Shown here: positions 7,555 to 13,143 of the stretch, in pieces
How positions within the stretch are numbered: the first letter of the stretch is position 1
How the letters are laid out: every line of letters begins with the position of its first letter
Assembly (NCBI GenBank): GCA_036260415.1
Contig: DASZZX010000118.1
Location: forward strand, 1 to 21,014
Direction: 5' to 3'
Length of the DNA stretch: 21,014 nucleotides
Origin: DASZZX01 sp036260415
Lineage (GTDB): Bacteria > Actinomycetota > Nitriliruptoria > Nitriliruptorales > JAHWKO01
The notes under the pieces: model-generated
Seen by the model: the letters and a program-made list of their open reading frames with translations, nothing else
Databases searched by the model: none
Told to the model about the DNA's origin: nothing
Made by a program: the position numbers and the translations under genes

Positions 7555-8790
7555 ATGGCCACCGCGACCGCGACCTACAACTACCAGGTCCGCGACCGGT
7601 CGGGGAAGCTCGTCACCGGACAGCTCGAGGCGGACAGCTCCGGCGCGGTGGCGGCCCGCCTGCGCCAGATGGGTTACACGCCCGTCAGCGTCGAACAGGT
7701 CCGCACCACCGGGATGCGGACCGAGATCCGGATCCCGGGGTTCGGGGGGCGGGTCAAGCTGAAGGACCTGGCGATCTTCAGCCGCCAGTTCGCCACGATG
7801 ATCAACTCGGGCTTGTCGCTGCTGCGGGCGATGACGATCCTCGAGGAGCAGACCGAGAACAAGCGGCTCGCCGAGGTCATTGGCGAGGTCCGTGCCGACG
7901 TGGAGGCCGGCGGAGCCCTGTCGGCCGCACTGGCCAAGCACGAGAAGATCTTCCCCCGGCTGTACATCGCCATGGTCCGCGCGGGCGAGACCGCCGGGAT
8001 GCTCGACTCGGTCCTGCTGCGCATCGCCGACGCGCTGGAGAAGGAGGTGGCGCTGCGCGGCAAGATCAAGGCGGCGCTGACCTACCCGGTGATCGTCCTG
8101 ATCATGGCGGTGCTCCTCACGACGGTCATGCTGATCTTCATCGTGCCGACGTTCGCCGCGATGTTCGAGGATCTCGGTGGGGAACTGCCGGTCCCCACGA
8201 AGATCCTTATGGCGGCCTCGAACTTCATGTCGAGCTGGGCCGGGCTGCTCACGTTCTTCGTGCTCCCCGCAGGGGTGTGGTACGCGTACAAGGCCATCCG
8301 CGCCAACCCGCAGGGTCGCTACCAGCTCGACCGCATCAAGCTGAAGCTGCCGGTCTTCGGACCGCTGTTCCACAAGATCGCGATGGCCCGCTTCGCCCGC
8401 AACCTCTCGGTGCTTCTGCGGGCCGGCGTCCCGATCCTGCAGGCGCTGGAGATCACCTCGGAGACGGTCGCCAACGGTCCGGTCGCCGCGGCCGTGAAGG
8501 ACGTGCAGGACTCCGTGCGGGAGGGCGAGTCGATCGCCAGCCCCCTGACGAACCACGACGTCTTCCCCGCCATGATCGTGCAGATGATCGCGGTCGGCGA
8601 GGAGACCGGCGCGATCGACACCATGCTCGAGAAGGTCGCCGACTTCTACGACCAGGAGGTCGAGTCGACCACCGAATCGCTCACCGCCCTGATGGAGCCG
8701 CTCATGATCGCGGTCCTGGGTGGCATCGTCGGGTCGATGGTCATCGCCCTGTACATGCCGATCTTCAAGGTGATGGAGCTCGTCGAGTAG
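7555..8790 (+). CDS. pilC: Type IV pilus inner-membrane platform protein PilC
   Basis: The 411-aa polytopic protein has two GspF domains and forms the membrane platform on which the cytoplasmic ATPases act during pilus assembly and disassembly. The N-terminal stretch YNYQVRDRSGKLVTGQLEADS is the usual start. The first GspF domain (about 75-200) has FSRQFATMINSGLSLLRAM and AMVRAGETAGMLDSVLLRIA, then a long hydrophobic helix YPVIVLIMAVLLTTVMLIFIV. The second domain (about 275-400) repeats the pattern with FARNLSVLLRAGVPILQALEI and MIAVGEETGAIDTMLEKVADFYDQEV before a final helix. Length is normal for the family (about 400). A GGGAGG box precedes the ATG. It is the last gene of the pilT-pilC unit; the next gene is convergent. 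Confidence 0.96.
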   Translation: MATATATYNYQVRDRSGKLVTGQLEADSSGAVAARLRQMGYTPVSVEQVRTTGMRTEIRIPGFGGRVKLKDLAIFSRQFATMINSGLSLLRAMTILEEQTENKRLAEVIGEVRADVEAGGALSAALAKHEKIFPRLYIAMVRAGETAGMLDSVLLRIADALEKEVALRGKIKAALTYPVIVLIMAVLLTTVMLIFIVPTFAAMFEDLGGELPVPTKILMAASNFMSSWAGLLTFFVLPAGVWYAYKAIRANPQGRYQLDRIKLKLPVFGPLFHKIAMARFARNLSVLLRAGVPILQALEITSETVANGPVAAAVKDVQDSVREGESIASPLTNHDVFPAMIVQMIAVGEETGAIDTMLEKVADFYDQEVESTTESLTALMEPLMIAVLGGIVGSMVIALYMPIFKVMELVE

Positions 8791-8885
8791 GCGACGTCCG
8801 GCCGCGTCCCTGAGGGCAACGCACGTCGACGTTGAGGGTGGTGAACGCCTGTCCGCCGGTCGTCGCTCGCGTCCGGGTGGGCGGA

Positions 8886-8907
8886 GCCCCGGCAGGCGAG
8901 CCGGGGC
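8886..8907. terminator. GC-only hairpin downstream of pilC
   Basis: GCCCCGGC (8886-8893) and GCCGGGGC (8900-8907) form a perfect 8-bp stem around a 6-nt loop, about 95 nt after the pilC stop. There is no T-tract, so it is not a classical intrinsic terminator. In high-GC actinobacteria such I-shaped hairpins can stop transcription. Confidence 0.4.
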
Positions 8908-8912
8908 GCGTC

Positions 8913-8964
8913 GGCGCCTCGGTCCAGGCCAGCGGGGCGCTGAGGCGCCCCGGTCCAGGCCAGC
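8913..8964. repeat. Pair of 21-bp direct repeats with internal hairpin
   Basis: GGCGCC(T/C)CGGTCCAGGCC-type units lie at 8913-8933 and 8944-8964, 31 bp apart, differing at one base. The spacer and second unit form another perfect hairpin: CGGGGCGC (8933-8940), loop TGAG, GCGCCCCG (8945-8952). It probably contributes to termination between the convergent genes or is a remnant of a local duplication. Confidence 0.55.
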
Positions 8965-9103
8965 CGGGGGCGCGGATCACGGGGTCGTGGTGCCAGCAGC
9001 CCGCGCGCTGGTGACGCTGCCGTTCGTGGCCGGGACCACCCCGCCGCCGACCTGCCGGATGACGGGCGACGTGGCCGGGACCTGGCGACGACGGGCCGCT
9101 GGC

Positions 9104-9181
9104 GCTGGATCGTGCGTGGTTCCGCTGGGGCTGGATCGTGTGTGGTTCCGCTGGGGCTGGATCGTGCGTCGTTCCGCTGGC
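9104..9181. repeat. Three 26-bp tandem repeats
   Basis: Three head-to-tail 26-bp units start at 9104, 9130 and 9156. Each begins GCTGGATCGTG and ends TTCCGCTGG plus one base, with only single-base differences at a few positions (for example C/T near unit base 12 and G/C near base 15). The last unit forms the left arm of a palindrome that follows. There are no spacers, so it is not a CRISPR array. Confidence 0.8.
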
Positions 9182-9205
9182 ATGTCAGCGGAAGGGGCGC
9201 ACGAT
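9161..9205. terminator. Long imperfect palindrome, candidate bidirectional terminator
   Basis: ATCGTGCG (9161-9168) and TTCCGCTG (9172-9179) are mirrored by CAGCGGAA (9186-9193) and CGCACGAT (9198-9205). This gives two 8-bp stems separated by a small internal loop (3 and 4 nt), with a 6-nt apical loop. It lies 39 nt past the stop of the minus-strand gene and on the other side follows pilC. It lacks a U-tract, so termination is inferred from position. Confidence 0.5.
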
Positions 9206-9243
9206 GCTCGGGGCGACGGCCACCCGCCTGCCCGGGATGGTGC

Positions 9244-11208
9244 TCAGCCGTGGAGGGTGACCCGGTCCGGGATCGGCCTGGGCGCGTCGCACCAGGCGTG
9301 GGCGCGCGGGCCGAGCTCGAGATCCGCCTCGCGACGAGCATCGGAGGCGGCCGCGCGAGCGGCATCGCAGCCGCGCTGGCGTCCGGCCAGATCGACCAGC
9401 AGGGCCCAGGTCTCCGCCAGGGGCCTGTCGACGCCCCAGGCCGCGAACATCGGGTAGCGGTCGAGCAGTCCGTGCAGCAGCCGGCGCGCCGCCCGGAGAT
9501 CACCGCGCGCCAGGAACGACTCGGCCGCCAGGTTGTGCGCCCAGAAGGGCGCGCGACGCTCGTCCAGAACGGCCGTGACCTCGCGGCTCGTCGCCTCGCC
9601 CGCCCGGTAGGCGACCACGGCCCGCTGGACCCGCAGCACGTGCACCCCTGGGCTCCAGGCGATCGCACGGTCGAGGACCTCCGCCGCGAGGCCGTACTCG
9701 CCGCGTGCGGCCAGCGTGGATGACACCTGCGAGGCGTGCTGGACGTCCCAGGGGACGCCGCTGGCCGCGAACTGCTCCGCCGTGAGGTCGGACGCCGGTC
9801 GGGCAACCGCCAGTTCGATGCGGATGGCGGCGAGGCCGACGCCGAGCAGCAGAATCGCGGGGATCACCGCCAGGACGGTCAGCCCCGCGGCGGGCCGCTG
9901 CAGGCGGTGGCGGTCCACGATCGCGGCGGCGGCGATGGCGAGCAACGCGGCCAGCACCAGGTAGTTCCAGTCGAAGTCGATCCCCATGTGCAGCGCCAGG
10001 ACGCCGAACGAGCCGCCCGCGCCGAGCGCCAGCGGCTCCCTCAGATCGGTGTCCGCGCTCGTCGGGGCGCCTGGGCCGGGGTGGTCGTCGGCCCGGCGGC
10101 GCCAGGCGGTGACCGAGATCGCCCCGATCAGCGCGACGAGGGCGACGCCGGCCACGATCCCGCTCTCGCCGAGGACCTCGGCGTACTCGTTGTGGGCGTG
10201 GGCGGTGAGGTTGGCGTCGGGGGAGGTCCACTGCAGCGCCATCCGCGCGTAGGAGCCCGGCCCCTGACCGGTCAGGGGGTCGTCGCCGAACATGCCCACC
10301 GCCGCGCGCATGTGCTCCAGGCGCAGCGCCAGGTTGGTCGACGCCGCCTCCTCGCGGTCCAAGACGGGTTGACCCCCGCCGGACATGGCGATCAGCGCGG
10401 CGGTGATCCCCACCACGACGCAGACCATGGCGGCTGCCCGCCCGAGAGCGCGCCTCAACCGGTGCCGGCGAGCCCCCAGTGCGGTGACGAGCGCGAGCCC
10501 CACGACCGCGGCCGCGGTGGCGCCACGCGATCCCGACAGCCAGGCCCCGGCGAGCGCCGCCCCGGCGCACAGGCCCGCAGCCAGCGCGACGAGCCTGCGT
10601 GCGGCGATGGCGATCCCGGCGAACAGCGCCCCGAACCCGGCCATCAAGGCGCCCGACTGGTTGTGCCACGACAGCGCCATCCAGGTCGGGTCACGACCCA
10701 TCATGGTGTGCCCCCACCACTGCAGGTACGAGCGCGACCAGTACGCCCCGAAACCCACCAGCAGCGCGCCGGTGATCGCTGCGGCGCCCCAACGTCGGCG
10801 CAGCAGCCGCAGGCCTGACAGGGCGGTCGCGACCACCATGCCGGTCATCAGGGAGGAGGCGGGGAAGCCGGAGCGGTCCTGCGCGAACGCCAGCGATACG
10901 ACTGTGGCCGCCGTCCAGAGAGCCACCAGCCACCGGCCCGCCCGGGGCAGGAACCGCAGCTCCGCGGCCGTCCACGGGAGCGTGAGCAGGGCGACGCCGG
11001 CCGCAACCGAGATGGCGCCGGGTTCCAGCCCGCCGTCATGGTCGGCCAGCCCCCAGGTCACCGTGACCAGCAGCGCGAGTGCTGCGAGGTCGCCACACCA
11101 GCGGGCGATGGCGGCGGCGCGGGGCGACGCTGCGATCGGCGCTGGTCGTGACGACGCCGGGTCCGGTCGGGGCTGCGGCTGGACGGCGGTGGTGGAAGGG
11201 GGGTTCAC
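9244..11208 (-). CDS. O-antigen-ligase/Wzy_C-family membrane protein with C-terminal helical repeats; candidate pilin glycan ligase
   Basis: From the GTG at 11208 the product is 654 aa. After a proline-rich cytoplasmic tail (1-30) come about ten or more membrane helices, with Wzy_C/O-antigen-ligase features: WHNQSGALMAGFG (181-193), AWLSGSRGATAA (222-233), and a large extracytoplasmic loop with LEHMRAAVGMFGDDPLTGQGPGSY (297-320) and AHAHNEYAEVLGESG (336-350). The last 170 or so residues are soluble, alanine-rich and TPR-like. This superfamily includes Wzy polymerases, WaaL ligases and the pilin O-glycan ligases PilO/TfpW/PglL. The longer frame (to 11295) would start inside the pilA promoter. 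The GTG at 11208 sits where transcription from the promoter at 11216-11243 should begin, so the mRNA is probably leaderless. Family assignment is firm; the pilin-ligase role is inferred from location and shared promoter type. Confidence 0.82.
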   Translation of the reverse strand: MNPPSTTAVQPQPRPDPASSRPAPIAASPRAAAIARWCGDLAALALLVTVTWGLADHDGGLEPGAISVAAGVALLTLPWTAAELRFLPRAGRWLVALWTAATVVSLAFAQDRSGFPASSLMTGMVVATALSGLRLLRRRWGAAAITGALLVGFGAYWSRSYLQWWGHTMMGRDPTWMALSWHNQSGALMAGFGALFAGIAIAARRLVALAAGLCAGAALAGAWLSGSRGATAAAVVGLALVTALGARRHRLRRALGRAAAMVCVVVGITAALIAMSGGGQPVLDREEAASTNLALRLEHMRAAVGMFGDDPLTGQGPGSYARMALQWTSPDANLTAHAHNEYAEVLGESGIVAGVALVALIGAISVTAWRRRADDHPGPGAPTSADTDLREPLALGAGGSFGVLALHMGIDFDWNYLVLAALLAIAAAAIVDRHRLQRPAAGLTVLAVIPAILLLGVGLAAIRIELAVARPASDLTAEQFAASGVPWDVQHASQVSSTLAARGEYGLAAEVLDRAIAWSPGVHVLRVQRAVVAYRAGEATSREVTAVLDERRAPFWAHNLAAESFLARGDLRAARRLLHGLLDRYPMFAAWGVDRPLAETWALLVDLAGRQRGCDAARAAASDARREADLELGPRAHAWCDAPRPIPDRVTLHG

Positions 11209-11215
11209 GCCCCGT

Positions 11216-11243
11216 GCATCGGCGCCGGCGCCCGGCGCCTTGA
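11216..11243 (-). promoter_or_regulatory. Sigma-28-like promoter of the O-antigen-ligase-like gene
   Basis: On the minus strand TCAA (11243-11240) is followed by 16 nt and GCCGATGC (11223-11216). The predicted start point (about 11209) falls at the GTG start codon (11208), implying a leaderless transcript. Its -35 lies only 4 bp from the -35 of the divergent pilA promoter. Confidence 0.6.
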
Positions 11244-11247
11244 CGGC

Positions 11248-11275
11248 TAAAGCCGGGCCTCCCGGGTGCCGATGA
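11248..11275 (+). promoter_or_regulatory. Sigma-28-like promoter of the riboswitch-pilA unit
   Basis: TAAA (11248-11251, in TAAAGCCG) is followed by 16 nt and GCCGATGA (11268-11275), very close to the FliA/SigD/WhiG consensus TAAA-N15/16-GCCGATAA. Transcription would begin near 11282, about 15 nt before the riboswitch aptamer, which supports the assignment independently. Confidence 0.75.
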
Positions 11276-11297
11276 CGGAGAGCGACGAGCCGCAAGC

Positions 11298-11372
11298 GGG
11301 AGTCTCAAGGCAAACCCGTCGCGAGGCGGGGACGCAAAGCCACGGGACCTTCAGAGGTCAGCCGGGCTGCCT
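11298..11372 (+). ncRNA. Cyclic di-GMP-I riboswitch (GEMM-I) upstream of pilA
   Basis: The aptamer hallmarks are in order: AAGGCAAACC (11307-11316), a stem CCCGTC/GGCGGG (11315-11320 and 11325-11330) closed by the GNRA tetraloop GCGA, the invariant GACGCAAAG (11331-11339), a second arm with stem GACCT/AGGTC (11346-11350, 11355-11359), and the closing GCCGGGCTGCC (11361-11371). GGGAG (11298-11302) can pair with CTGCC (11367-11371) as P1, with one mismatch. Aligned to the Vc2 aptamer, the ligand-contacting base 20 appears to be G. That fits c-di-GMP rather than the A20 cAMP-GMP variants. It sits in the 5' leader of pilA, 87 nt from the start codon, so it should control major pilin expression. 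Confidence 0.93.
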
Positions 11373-11376
11373 CACG

Positions 11377-11437
11377 CAAGCCGTCGGGGCTTGTGGATGG
11401 GGGCTGAGTTCGTTCCGCGGCCCGTCATGGAGCGAAC
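11377..11437 (+). promoter_or_regulatory. Expression-platform hairpins between riboswitch and pilA
   Basis: Two stem-loops follow the aptamer: CAAGCC/GGCTTG (11377-11382 with 11388-11393) and GTTCGTTCC/GGAGCGAAC (11408-11416 with 11429-11437, one G-U pair). Neither has a U-tract. The second ends about 9 nt before the GGAAGGGA ribosome binding site of pilA. They are the natural candidates for how ligand binding changes expression, but direction (on or off) cannot be read. Confidence 0.45.
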
Positions 11438-11458
11438 CACCAAGCGGAAGGGAACCAC

Positions 11459-11842
11459 ATGCTCCAGAAGATGCGCGAGGCGCGTGGGGAAGAGGGCTTC
11501 ACCCTGATCGAGCTGCTGGTCGTCGTCATCATCATCGGCATCCTGGCGGCCATCGCGATCCCCACGTTCCTCAACCAGCGTGAGAAGGCCTGGAGGAAGG
11601 CTGCTCAGTCTGACCTGCGCAACGCGGCGGTCAAGATGGAGGAGTACTTCGACGAGAACGGCACCTACGCCGGTGCCGCGGTCTCGCTGTTCAAGACCTC
11701 GGACAGCGTGACCCTGGCGATCACCGAGCAGGCCACCGACGACTACTGTCTGACCGCCGACCACACCAGTCTCGCTGGGGTCGGCGTCGACTACTACTTC
11801 GACATGCACAACGGCAAGCCGACCACCACGGCCTGCAGCTAG
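11459..11842 (+). CDS. pilA: Major type IV prepilin PilA
   Basis: This 127-aa class III signal-bearing prepilin is the probable main pilus subunit. The 13-residue leader ends in Gly13 and is cut by PilD before Phe14, which becomes N-methylated. The mature protein (114 aa) begins FTLIELLVVVIIIGILAAIAIPTFLNQ, with the conserved Glu at mature position 5 (residue 18) and the Pro kink at residue 35. The globular part is short, with two cysteines (97 and 126) that can form the C-terminal disulfide loop. A GGAAGGGA box lies 5-6 nt before the ATG. Transcription is predicted from the sigma-28-like promoter through the c-di-GMP riboswitch, and a strong hairpin follows the stop codon, so pilA is probably a separate, highly expressed unit. 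Confidence 0.97.
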   Translation: MLQKMREARGEEGFTLIELLVVVIIIGILAAIAIPTFLNQREKAWRKAAQSDLRNAAVKMEEYFDENGTYAGAAVSLFKTSDSVTLAITEQATDDYCLTADHTSLAGVGVDYYFDMHNGKPTTTACS

Positions 11843-11855
11843 CCGACGCACCCAC

Positions 11856-11885
11856 ACGGAGGGGCGGCACGTGCCGCCCCTCCGT
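11856..11885 (+). terminator. Perfect 30-nt palindrome after pilA
   Basis: ACGGAGGGGCGGCAC (11856-11870) is exactly mirrored by GTGCCGCCCCTCCGT (11871-11885), 14 nt after the pilA stop. It is followed by CTCGTTACG, with only a weak T content. It probably terminates most pilA transcripts and protects their 3' ends. Confidence 0.75.
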
Positions 11886-11915
11886 CTCGTTACGTCGTGA
11901 GTTACGGTGCGCGCG

Positions 11916-12725
11916 ATGTCCGAAGCCGCCCTGCCGGTCGTCCTGGTCGCCTCCCTGCTGGGGCTGGTCTTCGGGTCGTTCGCGAACGTGGCGATCCACC
12001 GCTGGCCACGGCGCGAGTCGATCGTGCGCCCCGCCTCGCGCTGCCCCGCCTGCGGCACGCCGATCCGCCCCCGCGACAACATCCCGGTGGTCTCGTGGCT
12101 GCTGCTGCGCGCCACCTGCCGGGACTGCGGCGCGCGCATCTCCTTCCGCTACCCGGTGGTCGAGCTGCTCGTCGGCGTCCTGTGGGGTCTGGTGGCCGCG
12201 GTCCACGGGGTGACCTGGGCGCTGCCGGCCTTCCTGCTGCTGGCGTGGGCGCTGGTCGTCGCCACGCTCATCGACCTCGAGCACCGCATCATCCCCAACA
12301 AGCTGACCTACCCGCTGGCGCCGGTCACCCTCGCCCTGCTGCTCCTCGGCGCCGCCGGCGACGGGTCGTGGGCCGACCTGCGCCGCGCCGTCGTGGTCGG
12401 CATCGCCCTGCCGGTCGGCATGTTCCTGCTGAGCGAGGCCTTCCGCCACCTGCGCGGCCAGTCCGGCATGGGCATGGGCGACGTCAAGCTCGCCGTCTCG
12501 CTCGGCCTCGTCCTGGGCTGGCTGGGTGGCTGGGAGACCGTCATCGGCCTGTACGCCACGGTCATCGCGGCGGTCGTGGTGGCGTTCGGCCTGGTCCTGG
12601 GCGGGCGCGCGCGACTGGCGACGCGGATCCCGTTCGGGCCGTACCTGGCGATCGGCACGCTCGTCGCGCTCCTCGCGGGGGAGCCGCTCACGGGCGTGGT
12701 GCGGACCTGGATCGGGCTGGCGTAG
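11916..12725 (+). CDS. pilD: Prepilin peptidase / N-methyltransferase PilD
   Basis: This aspartic protease (family A24) of the cytoplasmic membrane cleaves prepilin leaders after glycine and methylates the new N-terminus. From the ATG at 11916 it is 269 aa. The N-terminal domain has FGSFANVAIHRWP (19-31) and the two zinc-type cysteine pairs CPAC (43-46) and CRDC (68-71), with PRDNIPVVSWLLLR between them. Catalytic aspartates are D120 in LIDLEHRIIPN and D189 in GMGMGDVKL. About eight membrane helices are expected. An in-frame GTG at 11907 is an alternative start. No good ribosome site precedes the ATG, but a TACGGT -10-like hexamer lies at 11903-11908, so a leaderless message starting at the ATG is possible. 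It serves PilA and the minor pilins encoded downstream. Confidence 0.96.
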   Translation: MSEAALPVVLVASLLGLVFGSFANVAIHRWPRRESIVRPASRCPACGTPIRPRDNIPVVSWLLLRATCRDCGARISFRYPVVELLVGVLWGLVAAVHGVTWALPAFLLLAWALVVATLIDLEHRIIPNKLTYPLAPVTLALLLLGAAGDGSWADLRRAVVVGIALPVGMFLLSEAFRHLRGQSGMGMGDVKLAVSLGLVLGWLGGWETVIGLYATVIAAVVVAFGLVLGGRARLATRIPFGPYLAIGTLVALLAGEPLTGVVRTWIGLA

Positions 12726-12754
12726 CTGACAACCGAACCACGGCGATGTACTTC

Positions 12755-12782
12755 TCAAGGCTTGGCCTCCTGTGGCCGAAAG
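12755..12782 (+). promoter_or_regulatory. Sigma-28-like promoter of the HTH-pilMNO unit
   Basis: TCAA (12755-12758) is followed by 16 nt and GCCGAAAG (12775-12782), with the same C before the -35 as other sites in the locus. It lies 30 nt after pilD and implies a leader of about 134 nt before the HTH gene. That leader contains several GC hairpins, for example CGGGCG/CGCCCG at 12891-12905. Confidence 0.6.
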
Positions 12783-12788
12783 TTCCCC

Positions 12789-12818
12789 TTGACCACTGAT
12801 GTAAAGACCTGTTACGAG
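12789..12818 (+). promoter_or_regulatory. Possible housekeeping promoter before the HTH gene
   Basis: TTGACC (12789-12794) is followed by 18 nt and TACGAG (12813-12818). This is a fair sigma-70/HrdB-type match overlapping the predicted leader of the sigma-28-like promoter. It could give basal expression; the evidence is only the two hexamers. Confidence 0.3.
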
Positions 12819-12922
12819 TGTGAGTTGCCCGGTGAGCCCGGTTCGGCCGTGATATGAACGGGGTTCCGCGGGAGCGGTGAGCTCGAGGCTCGGGCGGGGC
12901 GCCCGGCGACGGCAGGATCGTC

Positions 12923-13138
12923 ATGGGGCAGGGCACGGCGAGCGGGGGCGGGGCGGACCACCTGCTGACGGTGGCGGAGGTGGCGCGACAGCTGCGCGTC
13001 TCCAACATGACCGTCTACCGGTTGATCAAGAGCGGCGAGTTGGCCGCGCTCCGCGTGGGCAAGAACTACCGCATCCGGCGGGGCGACCTCGACGCGTACC
13101 TACGCGCGGGCTCCGTCCGCGCCGACGAGCAGGGGTAG
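12923..13138 (+). CDS. Small BldC/excisionase-type helix-turn-helix protein
   Basis: The 71-aa protein is almost entirely a MerR-like winged helix-turn-helix of the excisionase/BldC family (HTH_17). LLTVAEVARQLRVSNMTVYRLIKSGEL (14-40) is the helix-turn-helix, and AALRVGKNYRIRRGDLDAYL (41-60) forms the wing and last helix. BldC of Streptomyces, about 68 aa, has the same size and layout and binds head-to-tail on direct repeats. An AGGA box precedes the ATG by 6-7 nt. pilM follows after 5 nt, so it is the first gene of the pilM-N-O operon and a likely local regulator of pilus genes. An excisionase role is unlikely because no integrase or phage gene is near. Targets are unknown. Confidence 0.85.
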   Translation: MGQGTASGGGADHLLTVAEVARQLRVSNMTVYRLIKSGELAALRVGKNYRIRRGDLDAYLRAGSVRADEQG

Positions 13139-13143
13139 GCAGG

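Larger units (their letters stand above)
8791..9243. other. 453-bp intergenic region between convergent genes, rich in repeats and hairpins
   Basis: No credible coding sequence was found here. The minus-strand ORFs crossing it are proline/arginine-rich and have no ribosome binding site. It holds two strong GC hairpins near 8886-8952, a pair of 21-bp direct repeats, three 26-bp tandem repeats and a long imperfect palindrome, each listed separately. It lies between the ends of pilC (plus) and the O-antigen-ligase-like gene (minus), so bidirectional transcription termination is the simplest role. Confidence 0.7.

Noticed and set aside
7510..8556. 348-aa minus-strand ORF
   Set aside because: Antisense of pilC with composition rich in H, R, D and Q typical of a mirrored high-GC frame; no motif or ribosome site.
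9104..9181. CRISPR array
   Set aside because: The repeats are directly adjacent with no spacers, and no cas genes are present.
9736..10818. 360-aa plus-strand ORF
   Set aside because: Antisense of the O-antigen-ligase-like gene; the minus-strand product has clear membrane helices and family motifs.
11240..11245. TTGACG as a housekeeping -35 for pilA
   Set aside because: No suitable -10 lies 16-18 nt downstream; the bases are explained as the complement of the minus-strand TCAA element.
11209..11295. Longer N-terminus for the O-antigen-ligase-like protein (start at 11295)
   Set aside because: The extra 29 residues would lie across two predicted promoters and look like random sequence; the GTG at 11208 fits the predicted transcript start.
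12802..12809. TAAAGACC as another sigma-28 -35
   Set aside because: No GCCGA-type block lies 16 nt downstream; the site at 12755-12782 fits much better.
12923..13138. Phage or integrative-element excisionase
   Set aside because: No integrase, attachment repeat or phage gene is near, and the gene is embedded in the pilM operon.
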